Of a stretch of 17,084 nucleotides of DNA, positions 1-5,617 are shown piece by piece (the stretch's first letter is position 1; each line of letters starts with the position of its first letter). The notes beneath the pieces were generated by a model. That model was given only the letters and a program-made list of their open reading frames with translations, was not told the DNA's origin and did not search any database. This DNA is from G039029935 sp039029935. GTDB taxonomy: Bacteria > Chloroflexota > Anaerolineae > Caldilineales > Caldilineaceae. A program made the position numbers and the translations under genes. Location of the stretch: the NCBI GenBank assembly GCA_039029935.1, contig JBCCFC010000107.1, forward strand, positions 1 to 17,084, written 5' to 3'.

Positions 1-3
1 ACC

Positions 4-229
4 ACTCTCGGTTCGTGGAAACATATGAGCGGAAACAGGAATTGGCATAAATTCATTTAGATTTCTATCTGAATGTACTTTATATCAGTATTTCCCTACA
101 ACGACTCAAATGTTCCAATATAACATTGCTGAACTGGTTTTCATTAAAAAGTCAAAAACATTTTTATGAAAATCAATATGCATTCCAAATATTTCCGTTT
201 TTGACTTTTAAAATGTGCGAACCGAGAGT
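4..229. repeat. MITE-like inverted-repeat element at left edge
   Basis: A perfect 12-bp inverted repeat bounds this AT-rich, non-coding stretch: ACTCTCGGTTCG at 4-15 and its reverse complement at 218-229. A second perfect 13-bp inverted repeat is nested inside, AAAAGTCAAAAAC at 147-159 and GTTTTTGACTTTT at 197-209. The interior arms also show imperfect complementarity (CGGAAA-type segments near 29-35 and 192-197). There is no ORF of note. The size of about 226 bp, the terminal inverted repeats and the lack of coding capacity fit a MITE or other non-autonomous element. Only 3 bp of left flank are visible, so a target-site duplication cannot be tested. It could instead be a chance-nested intergenic hairpin. 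Confidence 0.4.
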
Positions 230-243
230 TGAAAGTTGATTAT

Positions 244-306
244 TCACTAATCACTAATCACTCTTCACTAATCACTCTTCACTAATCACTAATCACTCTT
301 CACTCT
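244..306. repeat. Heptanucleotide tandem array (9 units)
   Basis: Nine head-to-tail 7-nt units alternate between TCACTAA and TCACTCT with no interruption. The array resembles the short tandemly repeated repetitive (STRR) heptamers known from filamentous cyanobacteria and similar strings in other large bacterial genomes. It runs into the minus-strand gene at 289-756 and supplies that gene's stop codon and last five codons (VKSD plus part of the basic tail). It is not a CRISPR: the units are far too short and there are no spacers. Confidence 0.85.
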
Positions 307-756
307 CTCCTTGTTGCGTGAAAAATAAAGTGCCGTGCCGACCAATCCCCAGATGCCCAATACCGCCATGAGGATTCGTTGTGTTGTGGTCATGCCAACA
401 CTGGCCGACACAATTTCAGTGACACTGGCGTTTTCATCAATGGTCACATAAATAATGTCACCATGTCCTGCGGTACGAACACTGATGTCCCATCGTCCTG
501 GTATGGACAAGTCTGGGACAAAGACAAAATAACCTTCTTCATCAGCAACGCCTTGCAACCAGGCTGTTTCGGGATCATCGGGGGCATAAACCGTAATCTG
601 TGCATTGATCATCGGGGTTCCATCATCAAACTTGGCGTTGACTTCAATGCCCGTCACTGTTTCTGTCTCGATGCCTGGGCCATGTGCAGAAACCGGCGAT
701 ACGATCATGAAATTTAGCAAAATGATGGCGGATATGATTGGAATCAAGTAGTTCAA
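289..756 (-). CDS. Small exported membrane-anchored beta-sandwich protein (NikL/CopC-like layout)
   Basis: This 155-residue protein has an N-terminal signal peptide with a VSA|H cleavage site, giving a predicted mature protein that begins at H25 (HGPGIE). A compact domain of about 90 residues follows, with the pattern of a carboxypeptidase-regulatory-like/Ig-like fold (DGTPMINAQITVYAP, a G-x-F-x-F-x-P strand, and RW-x-ISV). A single C-terminal membrane segment spans about 128-145, followed by a basic tail. This layout resembles the NikL accessory proteins of ECF nickel/cobalt transporters; a mature N-terminal His is also seen in CopC and other copper-site proteins. The start is TTG with a good GAGGGAG ribosome site about 7 nt upstream, because no nearby ATG fits. 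It lies 15 nt after the lipoprotein gene, so the two are probably co-transcribed. No transporter genes are visible, so a metal-related role is inferred only. Confidence 0.7.
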   Translation of the reverse strand: MNYLIPIISAIILLNFMIVSPVSAHGPGIETETVTGIEVNAKFDDGTPMINAQITVYAPDDPETAWLQGVADEEGYFVFVPDLSIPGRWDISVRTAGHGDIIYVTIDENASVTEIVSASVGMTTTQRILMAVLGIWGLVGTALYFSRNKERVKSD

Positions 757-771
757 GTGACGCTCCCTCGG

Positions 772-1653
772 CTATTCCTGCCCCGTGTATCCACCAGCCG
801 ACTCAAGACAATGCCCCTCACCAACATGCCCCAGACTATAGAGTGTTTCCACAAACGTGTTATAGTCGTCTTCAGTTAATTGCGAGGCCAAAATCTCTCC
901 ATTCACGTCAAGGATACCTTCTTCTGCGAGAGCCGCCAGTGGGTCAAAGCCCAACGCCCCCATGTTGAGTGCCTCATCCATCGGGGCATCTGCATCGCCA
1001 AACACATGGTCAAAGTGGAACGTTATCTCTAGCGTTGTTTCGCCACCAGCCTTCAAAAAGCCTCGTCGCACATCACCCACATATTCACCACAGCTATAGG
1101 CATAGTCGCTATCAACACCAATCGTGAAGTCGATCTGTGTCTCGTCCTTGCTTGCTTGCCCCTGCATCAAAATCGTTGTTCCTGAATCATCAGGACGCAT
1201 CTGCCATGAAATCGCATTATATTGACCGATGGGTGCATCTAAAATAGTGACAACCGCAATCGGCTCGGCAGTTTCATCACCCGCTGCCAGATCAACTGTA
1301 AATAGTCCATCTTCCACGAGTACCTGTTGAATCTGTGCAAGGTTATCAGCATCATTCACAAGGCTGACCTTACCGCTGGGATCATAGGGTGGGTCTGTCT
1401 GATAGACGGCAATCTCGGCTAACGATACGATGACTTGCTCAAACGCAATCTGCCAGCCATCCTTCGACACAAACCCCTGACGTACAAAATCCTCGCCATT
1501 GGCAAGGATCGTCAGTGTTCCTGTCTCTAAATTTTGTTGAGATGTGACATCCACAGAGAGTGTCTCTTCTGGCTCTGTTGAACCACAGCCGATGAGCGCA
1601 ATGCTTGCGATTAAATACAGCAGCAAACATCGTATGGATGAACTGTTGTGCAT
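772..1653 (-). CDS. Lipoprotein of unknown function, possibly metal-binding
   Basis: From the ATG at 1653 this is a 293-residue protein. That start has AGGAG 7 nt upstream; a longer GTG start at 1683 has no ribosome site. A short signal sequence ends in the lipobox L20-I-G-C23, so the protein should be a membrane-anchored lipoprotein outside the cytoplasm. The rest is an acidic, beta-rich domain containing a PIGQYNAISWQM segment, loosely like DUF4382 or MbnP-type domains. I do not recognise it with certainty. Possible ligands cluster late in the chain: H213 and H216 in FHFDH, and H276, H281 and C282 in a GH-VGEGHC segment, with another Cys in YSCGEY. It is the first gene of the operon, sits just downstream of a Fur-family regulator and has an apparent operator at its promoter. 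Metal binding is therefore a reasonable guess, not shown. Confidence 0.75.
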   Translation of the reverse strand: MHNSSSIRCLLLYLIASIALIGCGSTEPEETLSVDVTSQQNLETGTLTILANGEDFVRQGFVSKDGWQIAFEQVIVSLAEIAVYQTDPPYDPSGKVSLVNDADNLAQIQQVLVEDGLFTVDLAAGDETAEPIAVVTILDAPIGQYNAISWQMRPDDSGTTILMQGQASKDETQIDFTIGVDSDYAYSCGEYVGDVRRGFLKAGGETTLEITFHFDHVFGDADAPMDEALNMGALGFDPLAALAEEGILDVNGEILASQLTEDDYNTFVETLYSLGHVGEGHCLESAGGYTGQE

Positions 1654-1689
1654 CAACTTTCTCCTATAATTTTGTGCATACACTTACAA

Positions 1690-1705
1690 TTGCGAATATT
1701 TGCAA
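1690..1705 (-). promoter_or_regulatory. Candidate Fur-family operator
   Basis: The 16-bp sequence TTGCGAATATTTGCAA is an inverted repeat with halves TTGCGAAT and ATTTGCAA that differ at one position. It lies immediately downstream of the -10 element of the lipoprotein promoter, over the predicted transcription start, a usual place for repression by Fur/Zur/Mur-type proteins. The half-site TTGCGAAT occurs again just upstream of the regulator gene itself (2283-2290, minus strand). That the neighbouring Fur-family protein binds here is an inference. Confidence 0.5.
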
Positions 1706-1711
1706 CTAAGA

Positions 1712-1740
1712 ATTTTAACCCTAAATTTAGATTGTGTCAA
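1712..1740 (-). promoter_or_regulatory. Sigma-70 type promoter of the lipoprotein operon
   Basis: On the minus strand there is a perfect -35 hexamer TTGACA (1735-1740), a 17-nt spacer and a -10 hexamer TAAAAT (1712-1717), which matches the consensus at five of six positions. Transcription would start near 1705, leaving a leader of about 50 nt before the ATG at 1653. The 16-bp palindrome at 1690-1705 overlaps the predicted start point. Confidence 0.65.
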
Positions 1741-1770
1741 ATCCAAGTACGTGGTGAAATTTTGTTCTCT

Positions 1771-2274
1771 CTAAGAGGAATTAACATCGTTATTTTCGAT
1801 GAAATGGCTGTGTTTGTCCTGTCGGTCATAACAGTTCTCACACCAACCAAAAATGACGATATGGTTGGCGTCAGCGACAAAATTATACTCTGCATTAAGC
1901 GTTTTGACTGTAGGCTCGATTAAATCTAGTGGTAATTCGATGGATGCGCCGCAGATGTGGCAGACAGCGTGATGATGGGTTCCGTGCGTGCGCAGTGCAT
2001 AGTGGGTGGTAGTTGTACCCATGTTGGACTCGGTGACAAGCCCCAATTCGCGCATCAACTCCAGTGTACGATAGACGGTTGCGAGGCTGATATAGGCATT
2101 GACCTGTTGGACCCTGCTAAAAATTTCCTCGGCGGTGACATGCCCCGACATATTCTCGATGACATTAAAGATGATGGCGCGCTGTGGTGTGATGCGGACC
2201 CCGCGTGTTTTTAATTCGTGAATTAGCGTACTATCTGATTGATTCATAACGTGTTTGTGTGTCAATTCCTGCAT
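1771..2274 (-). CDS. Fur-family metal-responsive transcriptional regulator
   Basis: This 167-residue protein has the full Fur layout. An N-terminal winged helix contains the family motif GVRITPQR (25-32) and the recognition helix SLATVYRTLELM (63-74). The C-terminal dimerisation domain has HHH (100-102), CHIC (C105, C108) and CENC (C145, C148). The two CxxC pairs are the usual structural zinc site, and His100-102 and H138 are at family metal-ligand positions. It could be Zur-, Fur-, PerR- or Mur-like; the sequence alone does not decide the metal. No good ribosome site precedes the ATG at 2274 or the alternative ATG at 2247, so the start is uncertain by nine codons. The regulator is followed by a lipoprotein and a small anchored protein with an operator-like palindrome between, suggesting these are targets. 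It is divergent from the OsmC-like gene. Confidence 0.93.
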   Translation of the reverse strand: MQELTHKHVMNQSDSTLIHELKTRGVRITPQRAIIFNVIENMSGHVTAEEIFSRVQQVNAYISLATVYRTLELMRELGLVTESNMGTTTTHYALRTHGTHHHAVCHICGASIELPLDLIEPTVKTLNAEYNFVADANHIVIFGWCENCYDRQDKHSHFIENNDVNSS

Positions 2275-2286
2275 AAGTTTAGATTC

Positions 2287-2299
2287 GCAATAATATTAC
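2287..2299 (-). promoter_or_regulatory. Candidate autoregulatory operator and -10 of the Fur-family gene
   Basis: On the minus strand GTAATATTATTGC is a 13-bp near-palindrome (arms GTAATA/TATTGC, one mismatch). It contains a plausible -10 element TAATAT (2293-2298) and merges into the half-site TTGCGAAT, which is shared with the palindrome at 1690-1705. This arrangement suggests autoregulation. No convincing -35 element was found and the match between the two sites is partial, so this is a weak call. Confidence 0.3.
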
Positions 2300-2420
2300 A
2301 CATAGCATCGTAGCAGATTGTTACTATTTGTTCAACTATGACATATTTCCGATGTCGTGGTGGCAACGGGGAAGAACAAGAAAAACAGGTTCCATAAAAT
2401 TGGACCTCACTTGCAAAGAG

Positions 2421-2496
2421 GGATAAGATAGAGAAAGATGGGGAGACAGGGAGATGGGAAGAAAGGATCACTTTCAACTCTTCAACCCTTCAACCA
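2421..2496. repeat. Two adjacent octamer arrays in the OsmC-like gene leader
   Basis: A purine-rich stretch at 2421-2468 reads as about six degenerate 8-nt units (for example GATGGGGA, GACAGGGA, GATGGGAA). Four nt later come three 8-nt units TTCAACTC, TTCAACCC and TTCAACCA (2473-2496). Both lie between the divergent Fur-family and OsmC-like genes and end about 10 nt before the AAGGAG ribosome site, so they are probably transcribed into the leader. They belong to the same class of short tandem repeats as the heptamer array near the left edge. Confidence 0.65.
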
Positions 2497-2515
2497 AAAA
2501 TTTAAGGAGAAAATT

Positions 2516-3730
2516 ATGCCAAGTATTGAAGGATCGGGATTTCCGCTGGTATTTCGTGTACCAGACAATATTGCAGAGCCAATGGCCTCAGCAGATGAGC
2601 AATCCCTAAAGGAACAAACCCTGAGTGTGCGGACCTATGTGCGTGCATTTGGTGGAATGCAAAAAGAGGCGGTTGTGGCTCTGGGTGGTGATGGTGTCGG
2701 CAGTGGGCAAACATGGCGTCTGGTCAGCGATGAAGGCCCCTATCTCAATGGGACAGACCTCGCACCCTTTCCGCTGGGCCATTTTCAATCGGGAATGCAA
2801 TTTTCGTTGATGGCCGAAATTCTTAAACATGCCGACGCTGTGGGTGTTGTCTTGACCAAGCTCGAATTCAATCAGGTCAACGGCTACTCGATGAACGGGT
2901 CGGCACTGCGTGGAACCATGATTGGTGGGGCCATGCCCGTGCGTGTCAATATCACGGTCGAGTCAGAGGCATCGGCAGAAACCATCGGTCAGATCATCCG
3001 CAACGCCGAGCAGACATCACCTGCCCATGCGCTCATGCGGGATGTGCTGGACAACACCTTTGCCTTGCGTTTCAACAACCAGCCATTAGACCTCCCTGAC
3101 TTAGTGCCATCAGCCATTGCGAACCCCAGCACCGATGCACTGGAGGATATGTATAGCGGCGTTGCACCAGCCGAAGGATCAGGGTTCCTTGATGATATCA
3201 TCACCAAAGAAGAAGCTGCCGAAGTTCTACATGGCGTTGAAGGTGGCGCGGGTAGTAGCTTGCAAGCCGAGCAAAAACGTCAACTGCATGTGCAGGGAAC
3301 CGCACGTTGGCTTGGTGGAACCATGATGGAAGCCACGACGCAGGTTGTCAAACCGATTGGTAGCCTTTTCCGTGTGCTGTGTGATTTTGGTAGTGATGCT
3401 GAAGGCAATGACAACACGCCGCCGCCGTTGGCCTATCTATCGGCAGGCGTCGGCTTCTGTTACATGACCCAGCTTGGCCGCTATGCCCACATCACCAAAC
3501 AAAATCTGGAATCGTATCAGATTATTCAGGACAACGGTTATAGTGAGGGCAATTCATCCATCTACGACACGCATGTCTATCTGGATGCGGATGAAGAAGA
3601 TAGCGTGGCGCAGAAGACTGTCACAATGGGCGAGCGTACCTGCTTCCTTCACGCGGCCATGCGTGATAGCTATCCGAGTGAGATTGCTGTGACGCTCAAT
3701 GGTGAGGCGATTGAACTGCTGGCGGCTTAG
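2516..3730 (+). CDS. Tandem OsmC-like domain protein
   Basis: A 404-residue protein starts at an ATG with AAGGAG 7 nt upstream; an in-frame ATG at 2438 would translate the repeat array and is rejected. Two OsmC/Ohr-like folds can be seen. The first, about residues 85-190, has the VRVNITVESEAS strand and the helix leading to SPAHAL. The second, about 255-400, has the PPP-LAYLSAGVGFC helix and the later MGERTCFLHAAM segment. OsmC proteins are thiol peroxidases that use two cysteines on these two helices. Here the second domain keeps both (C315 and C376), while the first has none at the equivalent places (SGMQF and SPAHAL). Activity would then lie in the C-terminal half, with the N-terminal half structural. 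Hydroperoxide detoxification is inferred from the family; the true substrate is unknown. Confidence 0.78.
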   Translation: MPSIEGSGFPLVFRVPDNIAEPMASADEQSLKEQTLSVRTYVRAFGGMQKEAVVALGGDGVGSGQTWRLVSDEGPYLNGTDLAPFPLGHFQSGMQFSLMAEILKHADAVGVVLTKLEFNQVNGYSMNGSALRGTMIGGAMPVRVNITVESEASAETIGQIIRNAEQTSPAHALMRDVLDNTFALRFNNQPLDLPDLVPSAIANPSTDALEDMYSGVAPAEGSGFLDDIITKEEAAEVLHGVEGGAGSSLQAEQKRQLHVQGTARWLGGTMMEATTQVVKPIGSLFRVLCDFGSDAEGNDNTPPPLAYLSAGVGFCYMTQLGRYAHITKQNLESYQIIQDNGYSEGNSSIYDTHVYLDADEEDSVAQKTVTMGERTCFLHAAMRDSYPSEIAVTLNGEAIELLAA

Positions 3731-3744
3731 ACTGCTTACTGCCC

Positions 3745-3799
3745 TGAAAGTAACACAGGCATCCTGCCTGTTACAGGCAAGATGCCTGTGTTGCTTTCA
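3745..3799. repeat. Long hairpin (REP-like, possibly acting as terminator)
   Basis: Two 19-nt arms (3745-3763 and 3781-3799) pair with a single mismatch, and between them TGCCTG/CAGGCA (3765-3770/3774-3779) forms a further stem around a 3-nt loop. The transcript would fold into one nearly continuous hairpin, built on repeats of ACAGGCATCCTGCCTG type. It begins 15 nt after the OsmC-like stop codon. There is no T-run after the stem, so it is not a canonical intrinsic terminator; a REP-like repeat that stabilises or ends the upstream message is plausible. Confidence 0.6.
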
Positions 3800-3829
3800 T
3801 CGTCCGTGGCGTATGCCATACATGAATGT

Positions 3830-3890
3830 CTTCCAGGAAGGGGTGCAATGATCTCGGCTTACCAATATGAGCATGCTCCCTTCCTGGAAG
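3830..3890. repeat. Second inverted repeat upstream of the metallo-beta-lactamase gene
   Basis: Perfect 13-bp arms, CTTCCAGGAAGGG at 3830-3842 and CCCTTCCTGGAAG at 3878-3890, enclose 35 nt. Each arm contains the self-complementary core CTTCC-N-GGAAG, so alternative small hairpins are possible. It lies between the REP-like hairpin and the gene starting at 3939. It may be a dispersed intergenic repeat or a regulatory site; the sequence does not decide. Confidence 0.5.
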
Positions 3891-3938
3891 TGTATCGCAA
3901 CCAATACTTAATATCTAAACACTCTTTTACACAATACC

Positions 3939-5213
3939 ATGACACCAAAACAAAAACTACAAGCACACTCAGCCGAATTCAGACGTGAACTCATCCAAGT
4001 GGTGGAGGGCATTCACGTCGGCGTTGGCTACGGCGCATCAAACGCCACCATGATTGAAGGCGAAACCGGGCTGATTATTGTCGATACACTCGAGAGCATC
4101 GGGGCGGCGGAAGAACTCATGGCTGATTTCCGCCAAGTCAGCGACAAACCTGTCCTCGCCATCATCTACACCCACAGCCATCGTGACCATGTGGGCGGCG
4201 CAAGCGTCTTTGTCCAAGAATTTCCAGAAGGTCAGCCCCCTGTGATTTACGCCCGCCCTACGGAGACCGACATGCTCGGCGCGCCCGCACTGGCCGCGAT
4301 TAGTGTCCTTCGTGCCAAACGCCAATTCGCCATCGGTGTGCCATCATGGGTACGCATCAACTTAGGTCTAGGGCCGGGTGAACGTTCACTCAGGGGGCTG
4401 GGTGCAGGACTCACACCACCGACAGACAGCATCACCCATGATCGTCAAACGCTTACCATCGACGGCGTCACCATCGAATGTGTCGCTGCACCCGGGGAAA
4501 CACCGGACACAATGGTGCTTTGGTTGCCTAATCATCGTCTGCTGATTGGGGCTGACAACTATTACAAATCATTCCCCAACATCTCGCCGATTCGTGGCAG
4601 TGCCTATCGTGACGTGGCCCTCTGGGTAAAGAGCTTGGAGACAATGCTCTCCTTTGATGCGGACTATCTGATTCCAGGACATAGCCGACCATTGATGGAT
4701 GCTGTAACCATCCGCACCGTCTTAACCGACTATCGTGATGCCATTCAACATGTACTGCAAGCCACGCTTGAAGGTATGAATGCTGGCAAGACCCCGGATG
4801 AACTGGTGCAAACTGTGAAATTACCCAAATATCTTGCAGACAAACCCTATTTGCAGGAATTTTATGGCACAGTGGCCTGGTCGGTGCGCTCGATTTTTAT
4901 AGGCTATCTCGGTTGGTTTGATGGCAACCCGACGAATATGTTCCGACTGCCCCCACATGAAGAGGCAGCGCGATTGGCAAAGTTGGCGGGTGGTGTGGAT
5001 GCGTTGTTGGCGCAATTAGAGACGGCTGTGAATGAAGGCGATTCCCAATGGGGTTTGCAATTGGCCGATGCATTGCTGGCTCTGGATGTACATACGACAC
5101 AGGCACACTCCTATAAAGCGCAGGCACTCAAAGCACTGGCTGAAGAGCAGATCAACGCGACAGCGCGCAATTATTACTTGACCTATGCACTGGAATTGGA
5201 GGCAGATGATTGA
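3939..5213 (+). CDS. Metallo-beta-lactamase fold hydrolase, alkylsulfatase (SdsA1/BDS1)-like
   Basis: A 424-residue protein with an N-terminal metallo-beta-lactamase domain containing THSHRDHVGG (H79, H81, D83, H84), a glutamate in PGETPD (E187), D206 in GADNYY and H248 in PGH. The segments GADNYYKSFPNISPIRG and GWFDGNPTNMFRLPP are typical of the class III alkylsulfatase group, and the second starts the helical dimerisation domain (about 275-424). Characterised members such as SdsA1 hydrolyse alkyl sulfates, are around 650 residues long and carry a C-terminal SCP2-like lipid-binding domain. This protein stops before that domain and has no signal peptide, so it is probably cytoplasmic and may act on a different ester. 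An aspartate (D206) replaces a glutamate ligand usual in sulfatases. No clear ribosome site precedes the ATG. The stop TGA is followed at once by TAA, and a strong ribosome site for the next ORF lies 5-15 nt on. Confidence 0.85.
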   Translation: MTPKQKLQAHSAEFRRELIQVVEGIHVGVGYGASNATMIEGETGLIIVDTLESIGAAEELMADFRQVSDKPVLAIIYTHSHRDHVGGASVFVQEFPEGQPPVIYARPTETDMLGAPALAAISVLRAKRQFAIGVPSWVRINLGLGPGERSLRGLGAGLTPPTDSITHDRQTLTIDGVTIECVAAPGETPDTMVLWLPNHRLLIGADNYYKSFPNISPIRGSAYRDVALWVKSLETMLSFDADYLIPGHSRPLMDAVTIRTVLTDYRDAIQHVLQATLEGMNAGKTPDELVQTVKLPKYLADKPYLQEFYGTVAWSVRSIFIGYLGWFDGNPTNMFRLPPHEEAARLAKLAGGVDALLAQLETAVNEGDSQWGLQLADALLALDVHTTQAHSYKAQALKALAEEQINATARNYYLTYALELEADD

Positions 5214-5234
5214 TAAAAGTGAAGGAGTGAAGAT

Positions 5235-5471
5235 ATGCAGTATCCATTAAAAGAAAAAATAGGCCATCCTGATCTGTTGGTTGGACGTGAAGAAGAGTTC
5301 AACGTATACGTTACCAAGTCGTTTCCCACAACTGCGGATTTCGACAGAGAATTATATAAGGCACAAAATGGTTGTTATTGCAAGAAAAAGCGTTTTCCAA
5401 GCATTAACGACTCTGCTGAAAAAGGTCAAAATCGCTTAAAAGTCCGACTTCTCACCAGTGGTAGCGACTAG
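5235..5471 (+). pseudogene. Truncated 5' remnant, probably of an AAA-type ATPase gene
   Basis: The ORF of 78 codons has an excellent ribosome site (GAAGGAG, 7 nt spacing). Its first 22 residues, through KEKIGHPDLLVGREEEF, look like the conserved start of a family of AAA-type ATP-binding proteins common in Chloroflexi and cyanobacteria, where a Walker A motif follows some 30-40 residues later. That likeness is from memory. Here the similarity seems to stop after EEEF and no Walker A appears. The last 23 codons (SINDSAEKGQN onwards) are supplied by the palindromic element at 5404-5513. The likely history is a gene that lost its body and now ends in a mobile-element remnant. Expression of a short peptide is possible but function is doubtful. 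Confidence 0.55.
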
Positions 5472-5513
5472 CAAACTCTACAGAAGTCGGACTTTTTTCA
5501 GCGGAGTCATTAA
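5404..5513. repeat. Small palindromic MITE-like element
   Basis: Outer arms of 20 nt (5404-5423 and 5494-5513) are inverted copies with two mismatches, each carrying GACTC-N-GCTGAAAAA. Inner 15-bp arms (5438-5452 and 5482-5496) are perfectly complementary and contain AAGTCCGACTT. The right outer and inner arms are contiguous, whereas the left ones are separated by about 14 nt. TTAA stands at both outer ends and could be a 4-bp target duplication, but it could equally belong to the palindrome. At about 110 bp and with no coding capacity, it fits a MITE or the joined ends of a deleted insertion sequence. Confidence 0.55.
5438..5498 (+). terminator. Intrinsic terminator-like hairpin
   Basis: The perfect 15-bp inner stem of the palindromic element is preceded by an A-run and followed by a run of six T (5493-5498), the layout of a rho-independent terminator for plus-strand transcripts from the metallo-beta-lactamase gene and the truncated ORF. 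The 29-nt loop is long, which lowers confidence. The convergent gene on the minus strand ends 120 nt further on. Confidence 0.45.
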
Positions 5514-5617
5514 CCGTTGATAACCATCCATCCGTGTTAACCGTTTTAGGCTGGTAATCAGGAGCAACATTCTGTGCTTCTGTTTTGAGATGAGTTGATA
5601 AAACCATCATAGTCCAT

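Noticed and set aside
244..306. A CRISPR array
   Set aside because: Units are 7 nt and contiguous, with no spacers, leader or cas genes.
379..968. Two plus-strand frames (379-717 and 738-968)
   Set aside because: They are antisense to the small anchored protein and the lipoprotein, which have signal sequences, ribosome sites and a promoter on the minus strand.
2438..2515. A longer N-terminus for the OsmC-like gene
   Set aside because: It would translate the octamer arrays, and the ATG at 2516 has a strong AAGGAG site at good spacing.
3780..3938. A promoter for the metallo-beta-lactamase gene
   Set aside because: AT-rich words near 3905-3935 have no -35/-10 pair at proper spacing, so no promoter is called.
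5514..5617. TTAACCGTT and ATCC-type repeated words after the palindromic element
   Set aside because: The copies are short and irregular; they may be decayed intergenic repeats but are too weak to list as a feature.
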